A DNA stretch of 21,841 nt from SZAS-18 sp031370675 (GTDB taxonomy: Bacteria > Verrucomicrobiota > Verrucomicrobiia > Chthoniobacterales > SZAS-18). The stretch spans positions 1-21,841 of the forward strand of contig JANMQT010000141.1 of the NCBI GenBank assembly GCA_031370675.1, written 5' to 3'. The first letter of the stretch is position 1, and each line of letters opens with the position of its first letter. The notes beneath the pieces were generated by a model. That model ran no database searches. It was given only the letters and a program-made list of their open reading frames with translations, and was not told where the DNA came from. Of the stretch, positions 1 through 8,114 are shown piece after piece. Made by a program: the position numbers and the translations under genes.

Positions 1-1989
1 GCCTTCGATGTCGCCAACATGGACCTGAAGACCAAGCCCTCGGAAAACTTTTTTCGCTACGCCAACGGCACATGGATCGATAAGAATCCGATCCCGCCGG
101 AATTCACGCGCTGGGGATCGTTCACAGAACTGCAGGAGCGAAACCTCACCACGCTGAAGGAAATCGCCGAGGCGGCCTCGAAAAAAGACGACGCTCCCAA
201 GGGCAGTGCGCTGCAAAAAATCGGCGACTTCTACGCCAGCGGCATGGACGAGGCGCAGATTGAGCAGGTGGGCACGAGTCCCCTCAACGACGAGTTGGCG
301 CGGATCGCGGCGATCAAGGATCGGCCGGAACTCGCCGCAGCGCTGGGCCGGCTGCGCGCGGTCGGCGTGGAAGTGGGCTTCGATTTCTCGGCAAACCAGG
401 ACGCCAAGGACAGTACCAAAGTCATCGCGCAGATCGAGCAGGGCGGCCTCGGACTGCCGGATCGTGACTACTACGTGAAGGACGACGCGGATTCGAAGAA
501 AGTGCGCGACGGCTATCTGGCGCACATGACAAAAATGTTCACGCTCCAGGGCGACACGCCCGAGGCGGCCGCCGCGAACGCCAAGGTCGTGATGGCATTG
601 GAGACGGACCTCGCCAAGGCCTCCATGACGCGGGTGGAGCGGCGCGATCCGCAGGCGACCTACCACAAGCTGACGCTCGACGAGACGCAGGCGCTCCTGC
701 CGGATTTCGCGATCAACAAATTCCTGCAGGCGGTGAATTGTCCGAATCCCGGCCCGATCAACGTGGCGCAACCGGAGTATCTCAAGGTGCTCGCGCGGCT
801 CGTGAAAACGGTACCACTCGACGAATGGAAAACCTATCTGCGCTGGCATCTCCTGCATAACAGCGCGCCGCTCCTGAGCAGTGCATTCGTGAACGAGGAT
901 TTCGAATTCTACGGCAAGGCACTGACGGGAGCGAAGGAGTTGAAGCCGCGGTGGAAGCGCGTGATCGGGGTGATTAACGGCGGGATCAACGGCGGCGCCT
1001 TCGCCACCGGCGGGGTCGGTGAGCTGCTCGGCCAGCTTTATGTCGAGAAGACGTTTCCGCCTGAGGCGAAGAAGCGTGCATTGGAGCTGGTGGACAACCT
1101 GCGGGTTGCGCTGAAGGAGCGCATCAACCGCCTCGAGTGGATGACGCCGGAGACGAAAGTGCAGGCGCAGAAAAAGCTGGCGGCGTTTGCCGTGAAGATC
1201 GGTTACCCCGACAAGTGGCGCGACTACACGGCGCTGGACATCAGTCGGAAATCCTACGTCCAGAATGCCATGGTCGCCGAGGCCTTTGAGTTTCAGCGCA
1301 CGCTGGGGAAAATCGGCAAGCCGGTCGATCGCACGGAGTGGGGGATGACGCCGCCCACGGTGAACGCGTATTACAGCGCGGCCATGAACGAAATCGTGTT
1401 CCCGGCCGGGATCCTGCAGCCGCCGTTTTTCTCCTTCACCGCGGATGACGCCATCAACTACGGCGGCATCGGCATGGTCATCGGCCACGAGATGACGCAC
1501 GGCTTTGACGATTCGGGCCGTCAGTTCGACGCCGAGGGAAACCTGCGCGACTGGTGGACCAAGGAGGACGGCGAGAAGTTCAAGGAGCGCGCCAAGGTCA
1601 TCATCGACCAGTTCAGCAACTACGTCGTGATCGACGACATGCATGTGAATGGCGAACTCACGCAGGGTGAGAACATCGCGGATCTTGGCGGCCTGAAGAT
1701 TGCCTATGACGCGTTCCTCAAGGTGCTCGCGGCCCAGCCGGGTGCGGGGGACAAGAAGATTGACGGCTTCACGCCGATCCAGCGCTTCTACCTTGGGTAC
1801 GCGCAGGTGTGGCGGAGTAATACGCGGCCGGAGGCGATTAAACTGCGACTGAAGACCGATTCGCATGCACCACCGGAGCTGCGCGTGAACGCGCCCCTTT
1901 CGAATCTCCCGGAATTCATGGCGGCTTTCAGCTGCCCTCCGGACTCGCCGATGGTGCGCCCGGCAAATCAGCAGGTGAAAATCTGGTAA
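1..1989 (+). CDS. M13 family zinc metallopeptidase (neprilysin/PepO-like), 5' end cut by window
   Basis: This gene encodes a neprilysin-type zinc endopeptidase, a family that cleaves peptides outside the cytoplasm. The zinc site is visible as HEMTH (1486-1500) with the third ligand Glu in GENIAD (Glu codon 1669). Upstream lie the substrate-cleft motif NAYY and FPAGILQPPFF, typical of M13 enzymes. The C-terminus has the family ending SPMVRP followed by a terminal Trp. The reading frame is open from base 1, and the residues before the first ATG (position 19) already belong to the conserved N-terminal stretch (NFFRYANGTW follows at once). The true start and any signal peptide therefore lie outside the window. 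About 662 residues are visible, nearly the full family length. The rhodanese gene follows 30 bases later on the same strand. M13 assignment is secure; the physiological substrate is unknown. Confidence 0.96.
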   Translation, partial: AFDVANMDLKTKPSENFFRYANGTWIDKNPIPPEFTRWGSFTELQERNLTTLKEIAEAASKKDDAPKGSALQKIGDFYASGMDEAQIEQVGTSPLNDELARIAAIKDRPELAAALGRLRAVGVEVGFDFSANQDAKDSTKVIAQIEQGGLGLPDRDYYVKDDADSKKVRDGYLAHMTKMFTLQGDTPEAAAANAKVVMALETDLAKASMTRVERRDPQATYHKLTLDETQALLPDFAINKFLQAVNCPNPGPINVAQPEYLKVLARLVKTVPLDEWKTYLRWHLLHNSAPLLSSAFVNEDFEFYGKALTGAKELKPRWKRVIGVINGGINGGAFATGGVGELLGQLYVEKTFPPEAKKRALELVDNLRVALKERINRLEWMTPETKVQAQKKLAAFAVKIGYPDKWRDYTALDISRKSYVQNAMVAEAFEFQRTLGKIGKPVDRTEWGMTPPTVNAYYSAAMNEIVFPAGILQPPFFSFTADDAINYGGIGMVIGHEMTHGFDDSGRQFDAEGNLRDWWTKEDGEKFKERAKVIIDQFSNYVVIDDMHVNGELTQGENIADLGGLKIAYDAFLKVLAAQPGAGDKKIDGFTPIQRFYLGYAQVWRSNTRPEAIKLRLKTDSHAPPELRVNAPLSNLPEFMAAFSCPPDSPMVRPANQQVKIW

Positions 1990-2019
1990 GGTAGAGCGGT
2001 TCGCGCCGGGCGGGAGACG

Positions 2020-2532
2020 GTGCGAATAGTCCGGATGCACTCGCGCTCTCTGCTTCTGTTCGCGTTACTCGCGCTGCCGCTGCGCGCCGATGAGCGGGAC
2101 GGCGGGTATCAGGAGGCGCTGCGCACGGAGCTGGCGGGAATCGATGCGCCCCTCGTGGGCGTACCGATGGCGAGCCGGCTCATCGAGAACGGTGCAATCG
2201 TCCTCGACACGCGGACCAAGGCGGAATTTGAGGTCAGTCATCTGCCCGGCGCGCGGCTGGTCACGTTCGGCGCATGGCAACTCATCGCGGGCCCCACGGT
2301 GCCTCGCGACCTTCCGCGGGATCGGCCCATTGTCGTGTATTGCACGATTGGCTGGCGCAGCGGGAAGACCGTGGAAGCCTTGCGTGCGCGGGGGTATGCG
2401 GGCGCCGTCAATCTCTACGGCGGCATCATTCAATGGCACAACGAGGGCGGCGCGCTGGTCGATGCGGACGGTCGGGTTACGAAACGGGTGCATCCGTACG
2501 CACCGCGATACGCGCGGTTTATCCTCAACTGA
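2020..2532 (+). CDS. secreted single-domain rhodanese-like protein
   Basis: This is a small rhodanese-fold protein, probably a sulfurtransferase or a persulfide or redox carrier in the periplasm. An N-terminal signal peptide is visible (basic residues, then LLLFALLALPLRA, likely cut before DE). The rhodanese domain shows the substrate-side motif VLDTRTKAEFEVSHLPGA. Its active-site loop is CTIGWR, with the catalytic Cys at residue 108 counted from the GTG at 2020. A full Cys loop argues for an active rather than a degenerate domain. The start is uncertain. GTG 2020 has GGGAG only three bases upstream, whereas ATG 2035 lies 18 bases from it; both leave a signal peptide. The gene follows the M13 peptidase by 30 bases and ends three bases before the convergent GH26 gene. 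Its sulfur acceptor cannot be told from sequence. Confidence 0.9.
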   Translation: MRIVRMHSRSLLLFALLALPLRADERDGGYQEALRTELAGIDAPLVGVPMASRLIENGAIVLDTRTKAEFEVSHLPGARLVTFGAWQLIAGPTVPRDLPRDRPIVVYCTIGWRSGKTVEALRARGYAGAVNLYGGIIQWHNEGGALVDADGRVTKRVHPYAPRYARFILN

Positions 2533-2535
2533 TCT

Positions 2536-3657
2536 TCATGGCCGCGCGGGCACGGTCAGCATTCGGGTCTGAATCTGGTCCGCGTGGGCGGCAAGACCCT
2601 CGCGAAAGACGCGCGCCAGCTCCGGCAGATCCTGCACGCGCATCGTCGTGTCGTGTTTGGAATTGTCATCGTTCGGCCAGCGCTCGTTCCACCACGAGAA
2701 GCCAATGATCGACGGATGCTTGCGGGCGAAGAGGGTGGCGAGCGCATCCGCAGCCCACGGGGCGGGGGACGCCGTGGAGTTGCCAGCCGTGCAGCCGAAC
2801 TCCGCGACGATCACGGGCTTGCCGGGGGCCAGCCCGGTCAGACGCGGCACGGAGTATTCCAGCATATCGCCCAGCGTTTCGCTCGCGGGTTCGTCCGGCG
2901 TGATCGGCCCGTAGGTGCTCAGCGCCAGGAAATCGACGACGTCATCGCCGGGGTAATAATTCTCCATCCGGTTCCAGTCCTCGCGCGGATCGTCGTGCAC
3001 GTCGGGATGCCAGACCCACGCGATGTTCACCGCGCCTTCCGCGCGCATCAGCTCGACGATGTGCCGGAACGCGGCGGCGAAGCGCTCTGGCCCGTCGTAT
3101 TTTTTTGGATCACCGAATCCCTTTTTCTTGTCGCGGCCATGCCACGCGCCGTTCCACGGAAACCAGATACCGTTGAATTCGGTGCCCCATTCGACGAGAA
3201 GCGGGCCGCCAAAGTCCCGCGCGCCGCGGGCCCAGGCGCGGAGATCCTGGTCGAAGGTGCCGTCGATGATCCGTTGGTGGGTGAAGGTGTGGTCGCGCCG
3301 ATCCTGTTCGGGTTTCTCGCGCAGCATCAGGCGGATGTACGGCGTGGACCCCGCCGTGCGAATCCAGTCGGCGATCGCCCGTGGAAACGCGCGGCTCTGA
3401 CCGGTGAACCAGTTGTGCGAGAAATAGACCCACGCCGCTGGTTGCCCGACGGACGATTCATACTCCCGCAGGTCCTTGACGGTCAGATCGTCCTCATCGC
3501 CGGTGATGCCTCCGGGGTACACGCCGTGATAAATCCGGCCCGGCGGAGGGGGAGCGGGCTTGGTCAGCGGCGATGATTCCGCGGATGGTTCAGCGCCGGG
3601 CGCGAGGATTACCGCGGTGAACCAAACAAGAGAGGAAAGGATGGAGAGCCGGAACAC
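2536..3657 (-). CDS. GH26 family glycoside hydrolase (beta-mannanase-like), secreted
   Basis: This is a clan GH-A retaining glycosidase of family 26, best known for beta-mannanases. Numbered from a GTG start at 3657 (373 residues), the acid/base Glu is E160 in EWGTEFNGIWFPW. The nucleophile is E286 in PVIVAEFG, and SWWNERW near 321-327 lines the cleft. The open frame runs far upstream to 4149, but that part is shadow of the divergent gene. GTG 3657 gives a convincing signal peptide (FRLSILSSLVWFTAVILAPGA) with AGGG about nine bases upstream. A short proline-rich linker (residues 34-39) precedes the catalytic domain, and no carbohydrate-binding module is seen. It diverges from the GT51 gene across 90 bases. 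With a T2SS nearby it is a plausible secreted enzyme. Mannan specificity is inferred from the family; other GH26 specificities exist. Confidence 0.88.
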   Translation of the reverse strand: MFRLSILSSLVWFTAVILAPGAEPSAESSPLTKPAPPPPGRIYHGVYPGGITGDEDDLTVKDLREYESSVGQPAAWVYFSHNWFTGQSRAFPRAIADWIRTAGSTPYIRLMLREKPEQDRRDHTFTHQRIIDGTFDQDLRAWARGARDFGGPLLVEWGTEFNGIWFPWNGAWHGRDKKKGFGDPKKYDGPERFAAAFRHIVELMRAEGAVNIAWVWHPDVHDDPREDWNRMENYYPGDDVVDFLALSTYGPITPDEPASETLGDMLEYSVPRLTGLAPGKPVIVAEFGCTAGNSTASPAPWAADALATLFARKHPSIIGFSWWNERWPNDDNSKHDTTMRVQDLPELARVFREGLAAHADQIQTRMLTVPARP

Positions 3658-3747
3658 AAGGTCGGACCCTAGCCAGATTGCCGAGACTTGCAGGTGCGTT
3701 CCATTGCACGTTGCAAGCGCGGAGACGTCGGCCATCCTTCGAGGTTC

Positions 3748-4605
3748 ATGCCGCCGTCCCCCGCCGCCAGGGCGAAACCCGCCGCCCGATCCGCCACAGC
3801 ACCGCGCTGGGCGCGGTGGCTGCGCATGGGCCTCGTCGCCGGCGCGGGTCTGTTGCTGATTCCCATTGTCGAAGTCGGGTGCGTGAAGGTGGTCCGTCCG
3901 CCGGTGACGTCCTTGATGCTGGTGCGCTGGGTGGAGGGAAAGTTCTCGAGCGAGTTCAAGGGCGGGATTCGCTACGAATGGCGCGCGTGGGAACAACTGC
4001 CCGAGCCCTTCCTGCGTTGCGTGTGGGTGAGCGAGGACGCGCGGTTTTTCCGGCACGGCGGTTTCGATTGGATTGAGATGCAGGCGGCGCTGGCGCGCGC
4101 CCAGCGCACCGGCGGGGATCCACGCGGCAGCTCCACCATCACGATGCAATGCGCGCGTTCGACCTTTCTATGGACCGGCCGATCCTACGTACGCAAGGCG
4201 CTTGAGGCCTACTACACGTTCTGGATGGAGCGCCTGCTGAGCAAGCGCCGTATCTTCGAAATCTACGCCAACGTCATCGAGATGGGCGACGGCATCTACG
4301 GCATCGAGGCGGCGAGCCGCGCGCATTTCGGGGCGCCTTCGGCCAGACTCAACCTCGCGCAATCCGCGATGCTTGCCGCGATGCTGCCCAATCCGCGGCG
4401 CTGGAATCCGCGTGAGCCGACACGGCGCCTGCGCTGGCGCCAGCAACGCATCCTGCAGGAACTCGAGCGTGCTCCAATCGTTTGGCCGAGGGGCCTGCGC
4501 GGGTCCTCGTGGCACGGGCATCTTGCCCGTGGGGTCCTGGCCAGGGCTGCGCAGACCGCGAGGGATCATCAGGCACTGAGTGGCCCGCGCCCGCGACAAA
4601 ACTGA
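3748..4605 (+). CDS. mtgA: monofunctional peptidoglycan glycosyltransferase (GT51, MtgA-like) with a repeat-derived C-terminus
   Basis: This inner-membrane enzyme polymerises lipid II into glycan strands. It has a cytoplasmic basic N-terminus, a membrane segment at residues 27-43 and a GT51 domain. The catalytic Glu is E96 in SEDARFFRHGGFD. The second motif is GSSTITMQ (127-134), followed by RKALE and RRIFEIYANVIEMGDGIYGIEAA (168-189), which matches the MtgA form. No transpeptidase domain follows, so it is monofunctional. ATG 3748 was chosen over TTG 3688; GAGG lies just upstream but close. The last 45 or so residues (after about 240) do not look like MtgA. They are translated from a palindromic repeat region at 4480-4605, which may have displaced the native stop. 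It converges on hflX. Confidence 0.9.
   Translation: MPPSPAARAKPAARSATAPRWARWLRMGLVAGAGLLLIPIVEVGCVKVVRPPVTSLMLVRWVEGKFSSEFKGGIRYEWRAWEQLPEPFLRCVWVSEDARFFRHGGFDWIEMQAALARAQRTGGDPRGSSTITMQCARSTFLWTGRSYVRKALEAYYTFWMERLLSKRRIFEIYANVIEMGDGIYGIEAASRAHFGAPSARLNLAQSAMLAAMLPNPRRWNPREPTRRLRWRQQRILQELERAPIVWPRGLRGSSWHGHLARGVLARAAQTARDHQALSGPRPRQN
4507..4531 (-). repeat. palindromic REP-like repeat, copy 1 (inside the 3' end of mtgA)
   Basis: On the minus strand this 25-base unit begins with CACGGGC, has a short centre and then GCCCGTG, followed by a CCACGA tail. The hairpin arms are 4513-4520 and 4524-4531, eight perfect pairs around a 3-base loop. One minus-strand frame reads HGQDARAT, a translation that recurs in databases for Verrucomicrobiota and related phyla; this is recalled, not searched. 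The unit matches copy 2 at 19 of 25 positions in inverted orientation. Confidence 0.75.
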
Positions 4606-4657
4606 CTTCGGCTGGATGGCCGGGAATGACTCGCATCGACTGAAGTGTCGCAACCAC

Positions 4658-4682
4658 CATGGGCCGGATGCCCATGCTACAA
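4658..4682 (+). repeat. palindromic REP-like repeat, copy 2 (mtgA-hflX junction)
   Basis: This 25-base unit begins with CATGGGC, has a 5-base centre and then GCCCATG, followed by a CTACAA tail. Arms are 4658-4664 and 4670-4676, seven perfect pairs. Compared with copy 1, a C-G pair in the stem is replaced by T-A, a compensatory change that keeps the hairpin. Plus-strand frames read HGPDAHAT and MGRMPML. It ends two bases before the hflX stop codon and may also act as a convergent-gene boundary. Confidence 0.75.
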
Positions 4683-4684
4683 AA

Positions 4685-6028
4685 TCAACGCCCCTTGGCA
4701 GACACAGGCACGCGGCGTTTCCGGATCGCACGGGGCTTCCGGGCGGGCTTCGGCGGGACCACGAACGCCTCGAACTTCGGCCGGATGCGCGGCGGAATCA
4801 CCGCGTGCACGCGCATGCCGCCCAGCTCCACCTTCGACGTCACCACCTGGCCATGACGGTGCAAGAGCGAAAGCAATGCCCCGCGGTCGTGCGGCACGAG
4901 CAACTCGACCACCGCCGGATGATCGGACAACAACTCGGCCGCGCGATGCAGCAGCTCGTCCAGTCCCTCACCGGTTTTCGCGGAGATGCACAGCGCGTCC
5001 GGAAAATGCCGCTTCAACGGCCCGAGCACTTCGTTTCCGGCAAGCCGATCCACCTTGTTCAGCACCGTCAAAATCGGTTTGTCGTCGGCACCCAGTTCGT
5101 GCAGCACGCTCATCGTGGTGGCGTGGAACGCATACACTTCCGGATCACTCGCATCGAGCACGTGAATCAGGAACTCGGCGAGCACCGCTTCCTCGAGTGT
5201 CGCCTTGAAGGCCTCCACCAGGCGCGTCGGCAGGCGGCGCACGAAGCCGACCGTATCGGTCAGGAGCAGCGTCATACCGTTGGGCAGATCGACCCGGCGC
5301 GTCGTGGGGTCGAGCGTCGCGAAGAGCTTGTCCTCGATGAAAACATCGGCGCCGGTGAGTTTCTTCAGCAAGGATGACTTGCCCGCGTTGGTGTAGCCGA
5401 CAATCGAGGCGCGCGGCAGGGGGATGCGCTGGCGGCGCTTGCGCTGGGTGGCGCGCTGGGAGCGCACACCGGCGAGTTCTTCCTTTAGCTTCTCGATGTT
5501 GCGGCGGACGAGTCGGCGATCGATCTCGAGCTGGCTCTCGCCTTCGCCCCGGCCTCCGACCCCGCCGCCTTGCCGGTCCAAGTGACCCCAGGCCCGCGTG
5601 AGCCGCGGCAGTGAATATTGGGCGCGGGCCAGCGCCACCTGCAAGCGCGCCTCCATCGTCCGCGCGCGCCCGGCAAAAATGTCGAGGATGACTTCCTCGC
5701 GGTCGATCACCGCCAGCCCGGACAGCTTCTCCCAATTGCGCTGCTGGCCAGGCGTGATCTGATTGTCGATAATGATGACGCCCGCGCCGGCCGCCTTGGC
5801 CAACTGGACGATTTCCGCCGCCTTGCCGGTGCCCGTGAAGTACGCGGCTTGGAGTGCGTTCACCTTCACCAGCATCGTTCCGACGACTGGCAGGCCGAGG
5901 GTCCAGACCAATTCGCCCAGTTCCTCGAGCAAGCTTCGGCCTTCCAGTGCCGTGTCCGCACCCACATGGACGCCGACAAGAAACGCCTTTGTACCCGCGG
6001 AGTTTGGTCGATCAACGATTTGAGACAT
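4685..6028 (-). CDS. hflX: GTPase HflX
   Basis: HflX is a ribosome-associated GTPase of the Obg-HflX superfamily that splits stalled or stress-inactivated 70S ribosomes. Numbered from ATG 6028 (447 residues), the N-terminal HflX domain contains FTGTGKAAEI and the signature GGVGGRGEGESQLEIDRR (155-172). The GTPase domain has the P-loop GYTNAGKSS (211-219), DTVGF (258-262) and NKVD (324-327), and SAKTG for G5 follows. All G motifs are intact. The frame extends to a TTG at 6064, but ATG 6028 has a GAGA-type site at a normal distance and fits the family start. The C-terminal tail is basic (KPARKPRAIRKRR), suited to RNA contact. It converges on mtgA across 79 bases that hold repeat copy 2. The upstream neighbour ends 71 bases away on the same strand. 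Confidence 0.96.
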   Translation of the reverse strand: MSQIVDRPNSAGTKAFLVGVHVGADTALEGRSLLEELGELVWTLGLPVVGTMLVKVNALQAAYFTGTGKAAEIVQLAKAAGAGVIIIDNQITPGQQRNWEKLSGLAVIDREEVILDIFAGRARTMEARLQVALARAQYSLPRLTRAWGHLDRQGGGVGGRGEGESQLEIDRRLVRRNIEKLKEELAGVRSQRATQRKRRQRIPLPRASIVGYTNAGKSSLLKKLTGADVFIEDKLFATLDPTTRRVDLPNGMTLLLTDTVGFVRRLPTRLVEAFKATLEEAVLAEFLIHVLDASDPEVYAFHATTMSVLHELGADDKPILTVLNKVDRLAGNEVLGPLKRHFPDALCISAKTGEGLDELLHRAAELLSDHPAVVELLVPHDRGALLSLLHRHGQVVTSKVELGGMRVHAVIPPRIRPKFEAFVVPPKPARKPRAIRKRRVPVSAKGR

Positions 6029-6084
6029 GCGCGGTTTCTCTCGCAGAAAATCCCACCCGCGCAATCTCCGCCGGTGTCACCTCG

Positions 6085-6100
6085 GGCCGGGAGACCGGCC
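6085..6100 (-). terminator. GC-rich hairpin at the end of the 225-residue membrane protein gene
   Basis: The arms GGCCGG (6085-6090) and CCGGCC (6095-6100) pair perfectly around a 4-base loop, touching the stop codon at 6100-6102. No T tract follows on either strand, so termination is a guess; it could instead protect the 3' end of the transcript. Confidence 0.35.
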
Positions 6101-6777
6101 TATTTCTTCGGGGGGCCGGCCTTCGTCACGAGAATCACGCGATCGCCGGTGATGCGAATGGACTTGAAGCGCTCGAGTTGGCCGCGGAACTCCCGATTCG
6201 TGGTCTTCTTGAGTTCCTGGTTGATCTGGCGCTGGCTGTCGGCGGTGGCGAGTTGGGAAAGCGCCCATTCCGGCATGGCCTTCCCATTCGCCTCGATCAC
6301 CTTGGGCTTGAAGGTGACTTCGTCGTTGTTCCACTCAAAGAAGGTGACGAATTTTCCGTTGAAAAAACGGCCCTTCAGCCGCGAGAGCGGAATCTTGTCG
6401 AGCGGCAGGCTGACTTCGGCGCCGAAGTTTCCGTCCGCGATCGTAATGAAAGACTTGCCGCGCATCTGCGCGAAATCCGGCCGGCGGGCAATCAACGCAT
6501 TCAGGTCCGCGGCGGTCAATTCCACCGTTGTCTCCTGTCCGCTCTGGTACGCTTCGGAGAGCCGCTTGAGCTGCCCCGTGGCGTTGGTGAATTGGGCGTC
6601 GGTGGGCTGCTCAACCCGGATCGCGACCGACTGCGGTGCGGTGAGGTTGTCGACGAACTTGCCGAAATAGTAGTAGAGACTGCCGCCGATGATCGCGGCC
6701 ATGGCAATGCCCACCACCACAAGGGTGAGGCAGCCCTTGGCAAAACAACCCATGCCCTGATTCTGTTGATCGCTCAT
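6100..6777 (-). CDS. conserved-looking single-pass membrane protein, function unknown
   Basis: I do not recognise this 225-residue protein. Its N-terminus (MSDQQNQGMGCFAKGC) is short and contains two Cys residues. One membrane segment follows at about 17-39 (LTLVVVGIAMAAIIGGSLYYYF), and residues 45-225 form a soluble, mixed-charge domain that should lie outside the cytoplasm. Within it, VELTAADLNALIARRPDF (85-102) and a beta-rich stretch (VTFFEWNNDEVTFKPKVIEANGK) look like a folded lipid- or ligand-binding type domain, but no motif names it. ATG 6777 was chosen over the longer frame to 6861, which overlaps the aminotransferase end. No strong ribosome binding site is seen. It lies 43 bases downstream of the aminotransferase gene on the same strand and may be cotranscribed with it. 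Confidence 0.75.
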   Translation of the reverse strand: MSDQQNQGMGCFAKGCLTLVVVGIAMAAIIGGSLYYYFGKFVDNLTAPQSVAIRVEQPTDAQFTNATGQLKRLSEAYQSGQETTVELTAADLNALIARRPDFAQMRGKSFITIADGNFGAEVSLPLDKIPLSRLKGRFFNGKFVTFFEWNNDEVTFKPKVIEANGKAMPEWALSQLATADSQRQINQELKKTTNREFRGQLERFKSIRITGDRVILVTKAGPPKK

Positions 6778-6820
6778 AGACGGGAGAAGTAAGCGTACCG
6801 TTTCATTTTGCAAAGCGGAT

Positions 6821-8017
6821 TCAACCGCGACGGATGAATTCGACGATGGTCTCGACCACAAAAGTGATTTGCTCTCGCGTCAGCTCGGGATAGACCGGCA
6901 GGGCCAGCACTTCCCGGGCGGCCCGCTCAGACTCCGGGAAATCGCCTGCCCCATAATCGAGCGAGGCAAAGCACTCCTGCAAGTGGAGCGGCAGCGGGTA
7001 GTACACTGCGCAGCCAATTCCACGGGATTTGAGATGAGCCAGCAATTCGTCGCGGCGTGGCGTGCGGATCACATACTGGTGATAAATGTGATGATGGCGC
7101 AGTCCGGCTTTGGCGTAGGGCTCGGCTGGAACCGTCACCTTCCCGGTCAGCGCGGCGGCTTCGAAAAGCTGGCGATAAAGCGCCGCATTGGCGCGGCGGG
7201 CGTCGGACCAGCCATCCAGATGGGGCAGTTTCACGGCGAGCACCGCGGCCTGCATTGCGTCGATCCGGAAATTTCCACCAACAAAGCGGTGGAAATATTG
7301 GGTGTCCATCCCGTGCATCCGCATGGCGCGCAGCGCCGCCTCGTCGGCGGGGTCGCGCCCGACCGCGAGCCCGGCATCACCGAACGCGCCGAGATTCTTC
7401 GACGGGAAAAATGAGTACCAGCCGAACTGGCCCATCGCACCCGCGCTGCCGGTGCGACCTTCCGGGAACGGGTATTCGGCCCCGATGGCCTGCGAGGCAT
7501 CCTCCAAAACCGGAATCCCGTATGCTTCGCCGAGCGCGAGAAATTCCTGCATCGCCGCGCAAAGGCCAAAGAGATGCACCGGCGCAAGCGCCCGGATGCG
7601 CTCGCCGGTCGGCGCCCGAAGCACGCCGCCGGCATCCCGTCGCGCGACGTTGGCCAGGTACGACGCCACCGCCGCTGGTGAGAGATTGAAAGTGTCGCCC
7701 TCGATGTCGCAGAAAATCGGCCGCGCCCCGACGCGGGACACGCAACCGGCGGTGGCGAAGAAGGTGAACGGCGTGGTGATGACCGCATCGCCGGGCCCGA
7801 TGCCGAGGTGCATCAGGATCGCGAGTTGAGCGTCGGTGCCGCTGGACATGCCGACGGCGAAAGCGCTTCGGCAGTAGGCGCGGACCTCGTTCTCGAACTG
7901 GTCGACGACTGGTCCGAGGATGAACTGTTGGGATTCCACCACCTCGCGCAGGCTCGCCTCAATCGATTCGCGGAGCGGGCCGTACTGGGCCTTGAGGTCG
8001 AGGAGGGGAACTTGCAT
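6821..8017 (-). CDS. DegT/DnrJ/EryC1/StrS family PLP-dependent aminotransferase
   Basis: This family transfers an amino group, usually from glutamate, to a keto group on a nucleotide-linked sugar for LPS, capsule or glycan synthesis. Numbered from ATG 8017 (398 residues), the N-terminal signature PLLDLKAQYGPL is present, with the phosphate-binding SSGTDAQ (58-64). The cofactor Asp is in LEDASQAIGAEY (D173), and the PLP lysine is K207 in SFFPSKNLGAFGDAG. The C-terminal half has the usual NFRIDAMQAAVLAVKL and the GIGCAVYYPLPLHLQE segment. No residue of the active site is missing. The frame is open to 8089, but MQVPLLDL is the normal family start. No other sugar-nucleotide gene lies nearby, so the substrate cannot be predicted. 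Family call is secure, substrate open. Confidence 0.93.
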   Translation of the reverse strand: MQVPLLDLKAQYGPLRESIEASLREVVESQQFILGPVVDQFENEVRAYCRSAFAVGMSSGTDAQLAILMHLGIGPGDAVITTPFTFFATAGCVSRVGARPIFCDIEGDTFNLSPAAVASYLANVARRDAGGVLRAPTGERIRALAPVHLFGLCAAMQEFLALGEAYGIPVLEDASQAIGAEYPFPEGRTGSAGAMGQFGWYSFFPSKNLGAFGDAGLAVGRDPADEAALRAMRMHGMDTQYFHRFVGGNFRIDAMQAAVLAVKLPHLDGWSDARRANAALYRQLFEAAALTGKVTVPAEPYAKAGLRHHHIYHQYVIRTPRRDELLAHLKSRGIGCAVYYPLPLHLQECFASLDYGAGDFPESERAAREVLALPVYPELTREQITFVVETIVEFIRRG

Positions 8018-8078
8018 CCGCCCAATCTGGCCGGACTTCGCGCAATGAAAAGTGCGCCGGGCGCAATTCCTCCGGCGT

Positions 8079-8114
8079 TCAGGCGTCAATCCCGACTAGT
8101 CGGGCAACGCCTGA
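8079..8114 (-). terminator. large two-part inverted repeat at the end of the T2SS operon
   Basis: The outer arms TCAGGCGT (8079-8086) and ACGCCTGA (8107-8114) pair over eight bases. Inside lies the perfect 14-base palindrome CCCGACTAGTCGGG (8091-8104), which contains the stop codon of the last operon gene (8096-8098). An asymmetric CAAT/CA bulge separates the two stems. No T tract is present. Position at the end of a seven-gene operon suggests a terminator or a transcript-stabilising end. Confidence 0.5.

Noticed and set aside
2584..3576. 330-residue open frame opposite the GH26 gene
   Set aside because: It is antisense to conserved catalytic motifs, and its protein is Arg/Ala/Gly-rich without any domain; typical shadow in high-GC DNA.
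3658..4149. N-terminal extension of the GH26 frame
   Set aside because: The extension is Pro/Arg/His-rich, overlaps the divergent mtgA gene, and places the signal peptide in the middle of the protein.
4580..5377. 265-residue open frame antisense to hflX
   Set aside because: It reads through the complement of GTPase motifs and starts in the repeat region; no domain is visible.
5618..6670. 350-residue open frame on the plus strand across hflX and the membrane protein gene
   Set aside because: It spans the ends of two real minus-strand genes, and its composition is that of a shadow frame.
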